The position numbers and the translations under genes are program-made. This document shows positions 1 to 10,792 of a stretch of DNA of 64,000 bases, one piece after another. The notes beneath the pieces were generated by a model. The model was given only the letters and a program-made list of their open reading frames with translations, was not told the DNA's origin and searched no databases. Source of the DNA: Leguminivora glycinivorella (Eukaryota > Arthropoda > Insecta > Lepidoptera > Tortricidae); NCBI RefSeq assembly GCF_023078275.1, contig NC_062975.1, positions 558,001 through 622,000 of the forward strand, read 5' to 3'. Each line of letters begins with the position of its first letter. Within the stretch, counting starts at the first letter, position 1.

Positions 1-106
1 ACCAAGCACTAAAAGATGGCGTTACTGTGCACAATTTGCAAATTATCACCATTTTTTCTAAAAGTCAAGTACACAATTTAACCTAATCCATACTTTACTA
101 TATCCA

Positions 107-522
107 TACTACTAATTATATTATAAATAGGAAAGTGTGTATGTCTGTTTGTTTATCCGTCTTTCAAAGCAAAACGGAGCGGCGAATTGACGTGAATTTT
201 TAAGTGGAGATAGTTGAAGGGATGGAGAGTCATATAGGCTACTTTTTGTCTCTTTCTAACGCGAGCGCAGCCGCGTGAAAAAGCTGGTAATATTATAAAT
301 GGGAAAGTGTATGTGTCTGTTTATTTGTCCGTCTTTCACGGCAAAACGGAGCGACATATTGACGTGATTTTTTAAGTGGAGGTAGTTGAAGGGATGGAGA
401 GTGATATCAGGCTACTTTTGTCTCTGTCTAACCCCCCATTTCCCTAAAATAGGGAGTGGAAGTTAGTACGGAGCATTCCGCCATTTTAGGATTTAACGTG
501 AGCGAAGCCGCGGCCTAACGCT
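107..522 (+). repeat. Two head-to-tail copies of a dispersed repeat (family A)
   Basis: Two adjacent copies, about 107-290 and 291-522, share the blocks ATAAATRGGAAAGTGT, TGTCTGTTTRTTTRTCCGTC, CAAAACGGAGCG, TTGAAGGGATGGAGAGT and an end rich in GCGAGCGNAGCCGCG. The same family recurs near 27165-27343 (reverse), 46553-46740 and 62458-63060. It has no open reading frame. I infer the non-coding part of a retroelement or a SINE-like repeat; the class is not settled. Confidence 0.75.
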
Positions 523-830
523 AGTATCCCATAGTTGACTTCTACGATACCCACGGCACATCTCGGACACTGGCGATCAAATATATTATATGAAAGAGGC
601 GCGTTCCTAGCACACATTCTAAGCTCGTGTAGGTGAACGCGTACCATGCTTGTATGAGTGAGATATGGCAGTTCGATTGTTCGCGTTTTTGACAGGCGGT
701 AACTGTCAGGTAACCGAGAGGGGGTGGGCGGCACTTTCAGAGGGGAGCGGGAGTGGTCATACTGTACGATAGTACTCTTTATTATACTGTGCCCACGGTA
801 CGAAAGGGGGTGGTAAAATTCCGAGCAATC
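523..830 (-). mobile_element. RTE-like non-LTR 3' end, interrupted
   Basis: The pieces TATCCCATAGTTGACTTCTA, ACGATACCCACGG and CGAAAGGGGGTGGTAAAATT match, in reverse, the 3' tail seen better at 26490-26735 and 62045-62290. The two halves are separated by about 230 bp (557-789) of unrelated sequence that begins and ends near a CCCACGG block, which suggests a secondary insertion. An 82-codon frame on the minus strand here has no recognisable domain and is not called as a gene. Confidence 0.5.
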
Positions 831-1707
831 CGAACAGACTCTACCTTATTTGAAGATATAATCTTCTGTCAAACCTTCTTTACATTTTGTCATGTTTGTG
901 TCGGACTTTGTCAATAAAGTCATCAGTGACATTTGTAAATTTTTTGTACTTTTTAAGTAGTTAGAAAATGCGATATTTATGTTTAAATTCATTGTGCTTT
1001 ATAACTATAACTAAATACTGTCGGGATAACTTTTTGAGGAGAGAGTTCCTTCCGAAATTATATTAGGTAAGTGTTTTTTACATTATTCATTTTAGGGTCT
1101 TCTTCAGTGACCCGAAGATTATTTTTCCAACTTCAGATTAAAGAAATGGATATAGTTAGATATTTTCGGACAGTAATTCTCAATCTTTTTCTTGGCGCGA
1201 CCCTTTTAATACGTATTTTTTCATTGTGCGACACCCTTAGACTTGTGTTGCTGTCTTAGTAAAAGCTTCGCGGCTTCGCAGGGGGCCGCAACCAACCGTT
1301 TGGAAAACACTGTTTTAGATCTACTTATTGATTATTTTCAGTAGCCTGAACTAGTAATGGTAATGTTCCCTATTAATTTGGAAAAATACCCTAAAAATGG
1401 AATATCCTTTAGAAACTTAGGACTGATTTAAGATTCTGCATAATGTTTGTATCGACGAAAGCCAAACACGCATTTCCTTTTTGCACGACAAGCTTTAAAG
1501 CTAAAAGACCTTGCGTGAGCTTTCTGACACCATATACCATACAACGCGTGCGGAATAAATAATGAGCGGTCCTTTGATTTGAATGATTGCTTTAAGATGA
1601 ATATAAATAAGATCATTTTCGTCAAATTGGCTGAGCAGAAAGTACTTTTAGGGTTCCTTTAAGGAAACTTACCTCAAGCTATAATAAAGGAAAATATGCC
1701 TGCAGGG
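831..1707. other. Non-coding AT-rich interval
   Basis: No domain-bearing reading frame, splice-bounded exon or clear terminal repeats were seen. Short frames at 1071-1259 (+) and 1428-1625 (-) are isolated, have no family resemblance and are best treated as chance. Confidence 0.6.
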
Positions 1708-1836
1708 TTAGCACATGATTGCCGCGAGAGTATGTCGCCGCGAGATAGACTACCTGTCCTTATGTCATTAATACAGTTAGAAGAAGATGTGTTATCTATC
1801 TTGCGGCGACATACTCTCGCGGCAATCATGTGCTAA
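1708..1836. mobile_element. 129-bp hairpin element (MITE-like)
   Basis: The left arm begins TTAGCACATGATTGCCGCGA and the right arm ends with its reverse complement ...GCAATCATGTGCTAA. The arms run about 40 bp with only one or two mismatches around a loop of about 45 bp. The arms are GC-richer than the flanks. There is no coding capacity. Arm length and structure fit a miniature inverted-repeat element; no target-site duplication is obvious. Confidence 0.8.
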
Positions 1837-2100
1837 GCCTACTATTCCATGTTTGATTAAAGTAGCTTCAGATCAATCTTAAAATTAGTTAGTTTGTTGT
1901 TAGGAGCGTAATTTGACGTTGTGTCTAGGTGCCTAAAATATACCTACTAACATAAAATTAACTATAGAAATCAAGAGAAAATCGTTAAACTGATACCTAT
2001 CTATTGCTTATGCCGTTGGTCCACATAATTTTACCCTCAAGTTTTGTTAACAGTACATATTCAGTTTCCTGGTTATACTTTTGGCCTAAATGCCTGTATT

Positions 2101-2250
2101 CGTAGCCGAATGGCACAAACGCTTACGAAACGGAACGCTCGTAGATATCTATCTCTATCGCTCTTGCGTATTGGCGTGACAGAGCCAGACTACCTTAATT
2201 TCGCGGCGTTTCGTTTTCGTTTCGCGTCGCAGAAATGTCATTCGGCTACG
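2101..2250 (+). mobile_element. GTAGCCGAATGGC MITE, copy 1
   Basis: The terminal inverted repeats are GTAGCCGAATGGCAC and its near-complement ending ATTCGGCTAC. The core contains AGATATCTATCTCTATCG and TTGCGTATTGGCG. Two more copies are in the window, at 18851-18998 (opposite orientation) and 48391-48537. The element is about 150 bp and non-coding; the open frame across it is incidental. Confidence 0.75.
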
Positions 2251-2905
2251 GAACCTGGAATGATTCACTTTCACTTTATTATACCTATGTTCAGGAATAC
2301 TAAGAATAAAACAAAATTCTGTCCCTTTGACGTGAAACCTATTGAGATGGAGTCATAAAATGTGACACAGCTTCTTTGTAGCACGATTAAACCTCACGTT
2401 GAATATTTTATTGATAGTAAAATAAATATAAATTCTCAGTATACCAATGGGAATATGATTGTGTGGTAAGGTATTTCCTAGCTTTATTGTTGATATTAAA
2501 TAAAACCTTTGGTATTGAAATATTATAGGTACCTATACATACCGATGTCTTCTCTTTCAACAACCTGTCTTCATAATTAATTTTGTTGATTCAATAATGA
2601 TGAAAATTAAGTGCTTGTATTTTAAAATTGTGTTAACTAATTTCGTTTTTTTATTTATGCCTATTTAAATTTTATAAAAAAAATTGTAAAAACAAGTAGG
2701 TATAACAATTACGTTCATGTGTTTAAACTATGATAAGAACATTTATACGCTGAAAATATCTGAACACTACTTTATATATATGTATATAATAGAGAAGTGA
2801 CTTTAAAGTTTGATAACATGATCACCTAGTCATGTGTTTTCACGAACTTAAACGAACCTACAAAGTAGTCTTCAAAAATTAAAAATTTCAAAGATGTCTA
2901 CTCAC
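2251..2905. other. AT-rich interval, probable first-intron sequence
   Basis: No exon-like or repeat structure was recognised. If the minus-strand exon at 2906-2938 is real, this stretch is the beginning of its first intron. Confidence 0.4.
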
Positions 2906-2975
2906 CGCAAGTGTGCAAAGTGTCACAAATCGTAGCATGGTCGCTCACTGGTCGCACTCGAGCCGCGGCAAGGAT
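2906..2975 (-). CDS. Putative first exon of a secreted-protein gene (partial)
   Basis: On the minus strand an ATG at 2938-2936 opens 11 codons, MLRFVTLCTLA, ending exactly at a consensus donor GTGAGT (phase 0). The hydrophobic run after one basic residue looks like the start of a signal peptide. In insect cuticle-protein and other secreted-protein genes the first intron commonly interrupts the signal peptide after a few codons. Position 2975 is a plausible transcription start, giving a 5' UTR of about 36 bases, with a TATA box 31 bases upstream. Later exons would lie left of the window, so the product cannot be named. The exon is an inference from signals alone and has no homology support. 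Confidence 0.45.
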
Positions 2976-3006
2976 TGAGGATCCACCTGTGCGCATCTCG
3001 TATATA
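2972..3006 (-). promoter_or_regulatory. Core promoter: TATA box plus initiator
   Basis: Read on the minus strand, TATATA (3006-3001) is followed 31 bases later by CTCAATC, close to the arthropod initiator consensus TCAKT. The A of the initiator is at about 2975. This spacing is the canonical TATA-to-start distance, and the ATG of the putative exon follows 37 bases downstream. Confidence 0.5.
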
Positions 3007-3014
3007 CCTCACTA

Positions 3015-3260
3015 CAGCCTCCGTGACGTCAGCGGTACACAGCGCGCTTAGTTGGAGATAAAACGCGCGGTTTTCTCTTGATGTTAAAAAAAACACAGCG
3101 TCAATGACTTCAGCGGTTCACAGTGCGGACGGTTGGTATTTCGAAAGCGCGCAGTTTTTCGAGCGAAGTTCTGGGAGTTCTAGGACGCATGAAGGCGTCA
3201 TTAAAACTTTCAAGTAGTACCTATACCGCACTACCGCAGCCTCCGGTGACGTAAGAATTT
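3015..3260 (-). promoter_or_regulatory. Upstream region with repeated CRE-like modules
   Basis: The + strand motif TGACGTCAGCGGTACACAGC (3022 onward) is echoed about 80 bp away as ATGACTTCAGCGGTTCACAG. GCAGCCTCCGGTGACGTAAG near 3237 repeats the CAGCCTCCGTGACGTCA block near 3016. TGACGTCA is the perfect CREB/ATF palindrome. Local GC is clearly above the surroundings. The location just upstream of the TATA box suggests duplicated regulatory modules; function is inferred. Confidence 0.4.
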
Positions 3261-4030
3261 GACCCCATCTCAAATATTTCCACGTTTGCTAAGTTAACCT
3301 AAGACCTAACATAATGCCAAAATATGACGAAGACTATTGAAGACAGTGAGGAATGAAGATATGTGACGTTAATGTAAAACTGGTGCTGTTAAAGTATCCG
3401 TGAGAAAAGACAAATGGACCTATCCAAGATGATACTAAATTTTTTGTACTTATGCGGAACGCAAATACAAATCAACGAGCGTTTATTTATAAAAGTGTAA
3501 CCGCTGTAGTATGCGCTGTGCGCCTCAAACCAGTTCTGCGCATCTTTACACTTGACCTTACTTCGCAGTACATTGACAACTGTCCTGAAGTTTATTAATC
3601 TGTTATTTATTGAACCAGCAATGAACGCGACATTCTCAAATAGCTACTGTTTTACGTAAACATGATTTGTTACTTTAATTAGGACTTAATTATTGTATTC
3701 AGTTTACTTCTCAGGTAACAGTGGGTATTTTCAAATAGGGGTATTTAAATCTAGGTTTTATTTTGAAAATGCTTTTAAATATTTGAGAACTTGAAATAAA
3801 TAATGATTTACTATGAACAAGTTGAAGCTTTATTTGTGTTCTGAGAACTAGGCACTCTGACAAACATCTGACCTGCTATTTTTTAGGTAATGGATTATTT
3901 TTATTAGCTATTACGCAGTTTAGGATGTGTGCGTATATTTTTTTGGCCTTGTGACGTACATTAGGCCAATTTAATTAAGTATCTACAGGGGATTCAATTA
4001 AAGGACAATAATATTTATTTCGAGCTCGAA
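3261..4030. other. Non-coding interval
   Basis: AT-rich sequence with no reading frame of note and no inverted or tandem repeat that I could see. Confidence 0.5.
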
Positions 4031-4033
4031 GAC

Positions 4034-4470
4034 TCATTGGCGACGTTCCGGCAGGCAAGGCAGGATTACATAGCCTCGAGCATCGCCGTCGAGTTGCGTC
4101 CTTGTCCGTCTTCTACCGGATACATTCTGGAGAGTGTGCACAGGAACTGCATGACCTGGTTCCTCCTTCCCCGTTCCATCACCGGACAACCAGGCGCGGG
4201 GAGCGGTTTCACCCTTACGTTGTCGACCTACCTTTCATTCGCACGAAGAGGTTTGCCTCTTCTTTCCTAATGCGAACTGCCAAGGAATGGAACATGCTCC
4301 CCTCATCTCTATTCCCGGGCGAATACAATCTGGGTGAATTCAAGTCAAGAGTGAATAGGCTATTACTGAACCAGTCAGCCACAACCTCTGCCTTGTCGTC
4401 ACTTTCCATCAGGTGCGACTAAGGTCAATCACTGGCCAGTTTATAATATTTGAAATTGTGAAAGGATTAA
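4034..4470 (+). pseudogene. Non-LTR retrotransposon C-terminal fragment
   Basis: The frame at 4102-4422 encodes a stretch with FYRIHSGECAQELHDLVPP, FHHRTTR, FLMRTAKEWNMLPSSLFP and FKSRVNRLL. This is the usual C-terminal end of jockey/CR1-group reverse transcriptase polyproteins (residues after the RT domain, ending in xxWNxLPxxxFP). No RT catalytic motif is present, so the copy is 5'-truncated. A tail with AATAAACGAATAAC follows the stop. A shifted frame at 4037-4270 covers the upstream part, indicating an indel. Confidence 0.7.
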
Positions 4471-4928
4471 TAAACGAATAACACCAATCGTCAATAATAT
4501 ATAAACATCGTTATCAAGGTGCACTTTTCGTGGCAAATGGTACGGTTGGCAAAAAAAAACAACTACATTTAAATATTCACTTTGTTCTTAACTACAAAAT
4601 AAATACTTACCTTCTTAGGATTACAATTCTAAGGTACAAAGCTTTTTCCGACCAACTGGGTATATATTTTTAAAATAATATACGTCAAATCAAATGTCAC
4701 AAAAATACATTACCTACGCGAAGATACGACTAATTGTTATAGTGCACGAAGTAAGACTAGCACGGAGGAGTGTAATAAAGTGCACGAATAATCCCAGTAT
4801 CTTCATTCACAGTATGGATGGATTTGACAATGGAACGACTGACAGCCAAATCTGTTGAACAAATTTTAGTTATTTATTCCATTTGTAATTTGGATAATTA
4901 TAAATATGTATATATTTCATAATTTGTT
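4471..4928. other. Non-coding interval
   Basis: Nothing recognised beyond AT-rich unique-looking sequence; no reading frame or repeat boundary could be supported. Confidence 0.45.
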
Positions 4929-4934
4929 AAACTA

Positions 4935-4975
<41 letters not shown>
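4935..4975. repeat. (TA)n microsatellite
   Basis: About twenty consecutive TA dinucleotides, immediately followed by the left end of the inverted-repeat element at about 4972. The tract could be the insertion target of that element. Confidence 0.9.
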
Positions 4976-4978
<3 letters not shown>

Positions 4979-5664
4979 GGTGTTTCCGGTATCACTCAAA
5001 ACCTCAGACACCCCAACTGATTTTTATTTTTTTAAACTCATCTAGAGTATTCATCTTTTAATCTGATCGTTACTTTTTTTTTAATTGAATTTTTAATTTT
5101 CTGTACAGCTCTACTTGACTTTTAGCTCTACACTCAATAAAATAATTGCTAACTACCATCATAAACCATAAGACTATTTATTTGTGTACGTTACTGCAAC
5201 GACATAAGGTTTACCAATAGACAGCTAAGATGTCACTGTAAAACACTTTAAATCCTTGTCACAGTAAACTTCAAATTGGACAGGTAATCGCAGTAAGCAA
5301 ATAAACTCAATATTCAAAATGACAAGGTTGTAATTAGGTACGAGTTCAATTTGTTATGACTTATGATAAACATTAAGATTAAACTGACAAACAACGTCAA
5401 ACTAGTAGCGGAAAAAATAATCGTCCAAGTAACCAGCCAGTATTAATACCCCTAAATACTGAAAAAAGGTAAACAACCTCTAGCAATGCGATATACACAA
5501 TGTTGTATTACGAGTACAATAGAATGGGCACGTAAAAAATAACTAATAATACTAATTTAAATAAAAATATTACCCCCATCAAGATATAGCTCAATCGATT
5601 CTACTCTCGATTCTAAACAAACTGTTTTCAGGTTTTTAGTGTTAAGTGAAACACGGTGTATATG
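4972..5664. mobile_element. Non-autonomous element with TATACACGGTGTTTC termini
   Basis: The left end TATACACGGTGTTTCC is matched in reverse complement at the right end (GTGAAACACGGTGTATA), with one difference in about 15 bases. The interior is about 690 bp and AT-rich, with no coding frame. It is flanked by TA-rich DNA, so a TA target duplication is possible but cannot be resolved. Confidence 0.6.
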
Positions 5665-5884
5665 GCCTTAGCGTCTATTTCAGACGATTTATGGTGCATT
5701 GTCCGAAAGACATCGCTTTTGACTAGTATATAATGTTTTAAATACTTGTGTATTTGTTTTTTTTTTTCAACCATACTCTGCCACCAATACAGCACGCTGA
5801 TAACGATCTTTAAATTAATATATTATGATCGAATTGGCTAGTATCAAAATCAACTTTGACATTTATTAAAGAAAAAGTGACTAA

Positions 5885-6900
5885 GGTAATGGCGCCTATT
5901 AACGTGGTACTTAAGGCAGATTTCAAAAGATACCAAAAAATTAAGGGTATCAAAGCTCATTAACGACCACAAATATTTTTTTTATGGAAGAGTATTTATT
6001 GAACTATTAGTTTTGAAGAGTTTTAGGATCATTTTAGTTTATTATATGTCATAAAATGATTATTGAAGCCAACATACCTAAATTTTCTATTACCGTGGTA
6101 ATGAACAGGTTGCAGTTCTATTAACGCGAATTGAGATTTCATTACCGAGGGTATGAATGACAGTGTTTTTCTGCCATCGGTAAATAGAAACCCATCTCAA
6201 AATTCGGAGCTTAATACCGATGGTTGAATATACAAATTATGACAAATACATATACCTATACTATCCTCCTTTATGAATAACCACAGAAGACTCAGTTTCA
6301 CCTAAGAAATCTGTACTTACGGTACACTAAATGTCATATTTTGATACAAGACTAATATGTCGCTCGGTAATAGATACTTCTATAGGAACCCATTACCGAC
6401 CCAAACAAATATTGCATGGATCGGTAATAGATTCTTATATATTCTATTACCGAGGGTTATCTGATCGTACCATCGGTAATAGGCATAAATTGGAGTATTA
6501 TAAAATCTAATTCCGACCCATAAAAACAAAGTCATACAGATGTATTTTCATTACAAATCAAAATAAAATATTGCAACCTTATATTAAAACCAAGTTTACA
6601 TAACTGGTAAGTAAGCATCAGACTTTATGTCAATGTTTAAAAAAATTGACAAATTAACGGTTTTCATAGAAACTACGAAATCAGTCATGAAGTTTTTGCT
6701 AAAAATTAAGGTTTTGTTGAATAATTTTCATACCGCGTAAATAGTTCTTTGATAGCGTGAATAGATCAAGATTGAAACAACTGTAAGACATTATATAACT
6801 GATCACATATACTTAAAATAAAGCAAAAAGAACTAATATCACTACTTTAACTATTACCGTGGTATACCACAGTAATAGAATCTACTCACGAAATGGCGCC
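5885..6900. repeat. Cluster of TATTACCG(A/T)GG motifs in both orientations
   Basis: At least ten occurrences of TTACCGWGG or its complement are spread over 1 kb, for example CTATTACCGTGGTAAT near 6088, CATTACCGAGGGTATG near 6140, CGGTAATAG near 6364 and 6421, CTATTACCGAGGG near 6445 and CTATTACCGTGGTATACC near 6854. ATGGCGCC is present close to both ends (5889 and 6893). This pattern resembles subterminal binding sites of a DNA transposon, but no clean termini or coding region were found. Confidence 0.5.
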
Positions 6901-7234
6901 TTTCACCGCTGTCTTTTAATTTCCACTTTAAACACATTTCCAGGCTAAACAATACGTAAAAAGTACTCAGAAGTCATGTAGAAAACTATAAACAATAATT
7001 TGAAATGCATAACTTTCACCTGTTTGCCATAATTATTACGTAAACTACTAAATGAGATTGGAGTTCACTTAGGTTTAGCGTCACACGTCAGTATGACACA
7101 ACCTCTTCTCGCGGCCCCGTGGCAAAAACTGTCAAATAGCGAGCGTCTTCTTTCATTCACACTCTCTATCGCCTATATGTGCGTTAGTCAACTAAACAGG
7201 CTTCCTTTGTGTGAGTAACTTTTTTTAAGAAATT

Positions 7235-7430
7235 GGTCGGTTTGCCTGTAAAATGCGTATTTGCAAATGCGGCGGTAATGGACGTCGATTTCGATACCCG
7301 CGTTGATAGCCGCCGTTACCTTAAGTCCTGCGAAGGCCGGATTCGAACCGAACGCGGTGTCCTTTGTCAATCCGGGCTAACACCTCGAAACCCTCGGCCA
7401 TTCCAGCGGTTTCTCTCGAAATATATTGTA
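7235..7430 (-). mobile_element. tRNA-derived SINE (minus strand)
   Basis: Read on the minus strand, the sequence begins ATGGCCGAGGGTTTCGAGGT (A-box-like) and contains a perfect B box in CGGTTCGAATCCGG. The tRNA-like head is followed by a non-tRNA body with AAGGTAACGGCGGCTATC. No acceptor stem or CCA context is present, so this is a SINE or tRNA pseudogene and not a functional tRNA. Confidence 0.65.
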
Positions 7431-7792
7431 GGTACTGTACTTTAGTACCATAAGTATGTTATCAAGTTATCATATAATGGAATATCAACTCCATTCGTAT
7501 CGTATTTCAGTCTGTCAAAACCAGTTCAAAATCCTTCCTATATTTTTAGATCTTTAGATCCGATATCGTTTGTCGGAAGGATTTCAATAGTAAAAATCAA
7601 AGATGGCGGCTAAAATGTATGGAATATCGATCCTACATCCGATATCGGATCGGATAATGTGAAAACGCACTTACTGTGCGATAGTAACTAGTATAGTAAT
7701 ATTTCTTAAAGCTGTAAATGACCGTAGATCCAATTAAACTTCGCTATCAAGATTTAAATTCCTCTCCTGTGAAACTCGTACCGTCAATGTAT

Positions 7793-8256
7793 TTAAGACG
7801 CTACGGGAGCGAAAATGCTTAAATGGAAAGGAGTCCCCCTTTCAATTTGGGAATTTTAGTTAAATATACTAAAAAAATGTCCATTAAGAACAACTCAGTT
7901 AAAAATATTGCGAAAAAATCTTTAAAATCGAGGTTCCGCTCTCGACTGTTTCCTCCTTCAAAACTTATTTAAACGGAACGAAATTTGAGAATCTGAATAA
8001 CAATCAAATAATCTGTGTCGGACCGTTTAGATTTTTTGGCTAATTGTTATCGATCTTGAGTACCTTTATTTGAGCCATATTGAAAAAGGCCGTGTTTAGA
8101 AATTTTTGATTGGCTCTAACGTCTTTTAAAATGAAAATAGCAAAAAAATCAAAACGGTCCAAGACAGATAAAAATAATAATAATCTGTGTTGAAAAAATC
8201 ATTGCTCTATCTTCAAAAACCAGGGAGGTAAATGTACCTGTATCGTATCCTCTTAA
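7793..8256 (-). mobile_element. TTAA-flanked MITE, copy A
   Basis: The ends are TTAA-GACGCTACGG and CGTATCCTC-TTAA. Internal blocks such as AATCTGTGTCGGACCGTTT, ATCGAGGTTCCGCTCTCGAC and CTTCAAAAACCAGGGAGG match, in the opposite orientation, the copy at 33791-34310. The TTAA at both boundaries is the target signature of piggyBac-type transposition. No coding frame. Confidence 0.7.
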
Positions 8257-8324
8257 TAATAGAGATTAAAAAAATACTACTAGGGAATGAGGTCGTGTAC
8301 ATATTTTTGGCAATTTGTTCGCAT

Positions 8325-9006
8325 GGGTCACTATCAAATTTACCTTATCGCTAAAAGACTATATAGCTGACATGTCTGGATTGTGTTATGTCTTTGTGGC
8401 TACGTAGACATGAATGCTAAATGCGTCTTTAGCAAAACGTCTGGATCTTAAAACGTAACAATTTAAAATGATCTAACTGCAAAACATCTTCATCTTCGAA
8501 TGTCTGTATTACAAAACAGACATGAACGCTAAACAGTCGAGGAGCAAAAAGTCTGGATTGTTTAATGTTTTTATTGCTAAAAAGTATAAACGCCAAACGA
8601 CCCGTTAGCAAAACGTCTGGTTTTAAAATGCTTAAGTGCCTTGAGAATTCAAACCTTCTCGCACTGTTAATAAGAACTGTTACATATTTATTATAAACCA
8701 TGACGTCCATGACACATTATATTTCCGGACGTTTTGCTACTGTATCGTTCTGTGTTGACGTCAATTAACTAACTTCACTTTTGACTTTTTAGATATGCTA
8801 ATCATACGGACTATGTATATTTCCAGACGTTTGGCTACTCATTCATTCTAAGTCTTAGCCATCCAGTTAAATTAACTTTTTGCTGATTGAGTATTCTACT
8901 TTCAAGTCATCCCAGCTGAATTGACTTTATGCTGACTGTATATTTACATTTTCTGACATCTAGCCGAAATAGTCGTTTAGCGATAAGATAAACTTGATAG
9001 TGACCC
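8325..9006. mobile_element. 682-bp non-autonomous hAT-like element with 8-bp TSD
   Basis: The left end GGGTCACTATCAAATTTACC continues into CTTATCGCTAAAAGACTAT and is matched by the reverse complement at the right end, an inverted repeat of about 37 bp with four or so mismatches. It is flanked by an exact 8-bp duplication GTTCGCAT (8317-8324 and 9007-9014). Eight-base duplications fit hAT (also P or Merlin). The interior carries repeated AAAACGTCTGG-type motifs in both orientations. There is no transposase frame; the 93-codon minus frame inside has no domain. Confidence 0.85.
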
Positions 9007-9014
9007 GTTCGCAT

Positions 9015-9535
9015 TCATATTTATTACCATTCATTTTCCTTAAAGTATCAACATCCTAACAATTAAATGATTCTCCTTATGCGCGGGATCTTTTTACTAA
9101 ACTTTTTACATTTCTGCATATTTATGAAATAGTTGTCATTATTCATTATTCAATTATTCATGTTCAGCGATATTAACGAGGCAACATTTTTCCGATTAAC
9201 TTTTAATTTTAGGCTTCCTAATTTAGGCTTCCCGGTGGATTGTAAGAATGTACGAGACAATGATTGTAACAAAAACACTGGCCACTGTATTTTGTAGTAA
9301 TTGGCATCCTTATTTGACAAAGCAAGTTTGAAAAAGTATAATCTGCAATCAGTCTTTGTATGTATAACAATTCGTTGGAGAGCTTTAAGATAAGACATCA
9401 ACGAATCACCAAAATCAGTAGCTCTACAATGTGTGTTCCAAGGACATCGAATGAAACTGATCTTGTACGTAAATTACCTACCACTGCTGTCAAAAAAAAT
9501 AATTACACAAATCAATCTAGCCCCAAACTAAACAG
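9015..9535. other. Non-coding interval
   Basis: Overlapping short frames on both strands (9150-9401 minus, 9360-9563 plus) show no domain. No repeat boundary was recognised. Confidence 0.4.
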
Positions 9536-9690
9536 AGCCCAAAGTACGTACTACGGGTGCTAACTGACGATATACATAATTATAATAAATAGATACTCAC
9601 CACACACCTTTTTAAACATAGAAAACATTAATGATTCAGGGTCAAGAAAAAATATCTGTGTTCATGGGCTCTGTTTATTTTAGTTTTCAT
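9536..9690 (-). mobile_element. Degenerate tRNA-SINE 3' body
   Basis: The blocks CTACGGGTGCTAACTGACGA, ATAGAAAACATTAATGATTC and AATATCTGTGTTCAT match, in reverse, the body of the SINE whose better copies are at 27020-27462 and 43640-43830. The tRNA-like head is missing here. Confidence 0.6.
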
Positions 9691-9894
9691 CATACAGATT
9701 TTTATTTCAAATACAAAGAAAAATCTCGTTTTCATGATGACGACTTGTTAGGAATAAGAGGAAGCATTCAATCAATCAACCAAAATATTTATTGTTGATC
9801 ATGAGTTACAGAGATGTTATTATATTATATATATATATTTTTTAGTGACGTTATAAATCAGATTGTAAGAAATCTCTTACTGCTTGTCATTTTG

Positions 9895-10090
9895 ACATGG
9901 TTGTAGAGTGGCCTAGGGTTCCAATTGGTTGACTGTACAAGGGCCATGTCCTGCCTCAGAGAGGCACATGTAGGTTATTCGGTTATGGCTTGCATTTCCC
10001 TTGGACAGTGTAAAAAAATGAAAAAATGAAAATGAAAATGAAATATTTATTTTTCAAGTAGGCATATTACAAATATTACAATGCGCCGAT
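9895..10090. repeat. Probable retroelement 3' remnant
   Basis: A block with GGCCATGTCCTGCCTCAGAG and a short A/TGAAA-rich run (AAAATGAAAATGAAAATG) before AATATTTATTTTTCAAGTAG resembles non-LTR 3' tails. No coding sequence is left; the assignment is weak. Confidence 0.35.
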
Positions 10091-10154
10091 CCCAATATGT
10101 TTGGATGCATCTTGACTGATATAACGTAAGAATCAGTAGGAATTGGTCATCATT

Positions 10155-10792
10155 AACCGCCTTCCAAATCTCGAAGGAAGGGGTTCTCAATTCGTCTGTA
10201 TTTTTTTTTTAATGTTTGTTCCTCGATATCTCCGTCGTTACTGGACCGATTTTGAATTTTTTTTTTGATTGAATGTATATGCATATAGATTGGTCCCATT
10301 TTTCTCAGAACCCAGTTCTGAATAGTTCTGATGATGGGATCCTGGAGAAATCGAGGGAACTCCTCAAATCTGAAAGGCATACTCGTACATATGGTGATTT
10401 TTGTGTTTTTAAAGGAACAGCATGCATTTACGTACGGAACAGTGACATTTGGTGCAGTGGAACTCCTGATGATGGTCAGAATGGAACTCCTCAAATCTGA
10501 ACGGCACACTTATAGTGACTTTGGTATTTTTATAAGAACAGCATGCACTTACGTCCAGAACAGTGACATTTGGTGCAGTGGAACTACTGATGAAGAGTGA
10601 GCCGCTCCTGGTTAGAGTTACGTTCTGATAATCATTCTCATCTGTAAGTACTTCAGAATCATCCAGATTTCAAAATTGGTTCAGAAATGACGGAGATATC
10701 GAATAACAAACATTAAAAAATATACAGACGAATTGATAACATAATCCAACATTTGAAAGTATTTATCACCAGAACCCCAAAGGAAGGCGGTT
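10155..10792. mobile_element. Non-autonomous element with AACCGCCTTCC termini
   Basis: The left end AACCGCCTTCC is mirrored by GGAAGGCGGTT at the right. Inside each end, AATTCGTCTGTAT and AATGTTTGTT plus GATATCTCCGTC recur as inverted blocks (ACGGAGATATCGAATAAC, AACATTAAAAAATATACAG). The interior holds an imperfect direct duplication with ACAGTGACATTTGGTGCAG twice. Several overlapping short frames are by-products of this duplication. Confidence 0.65.
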
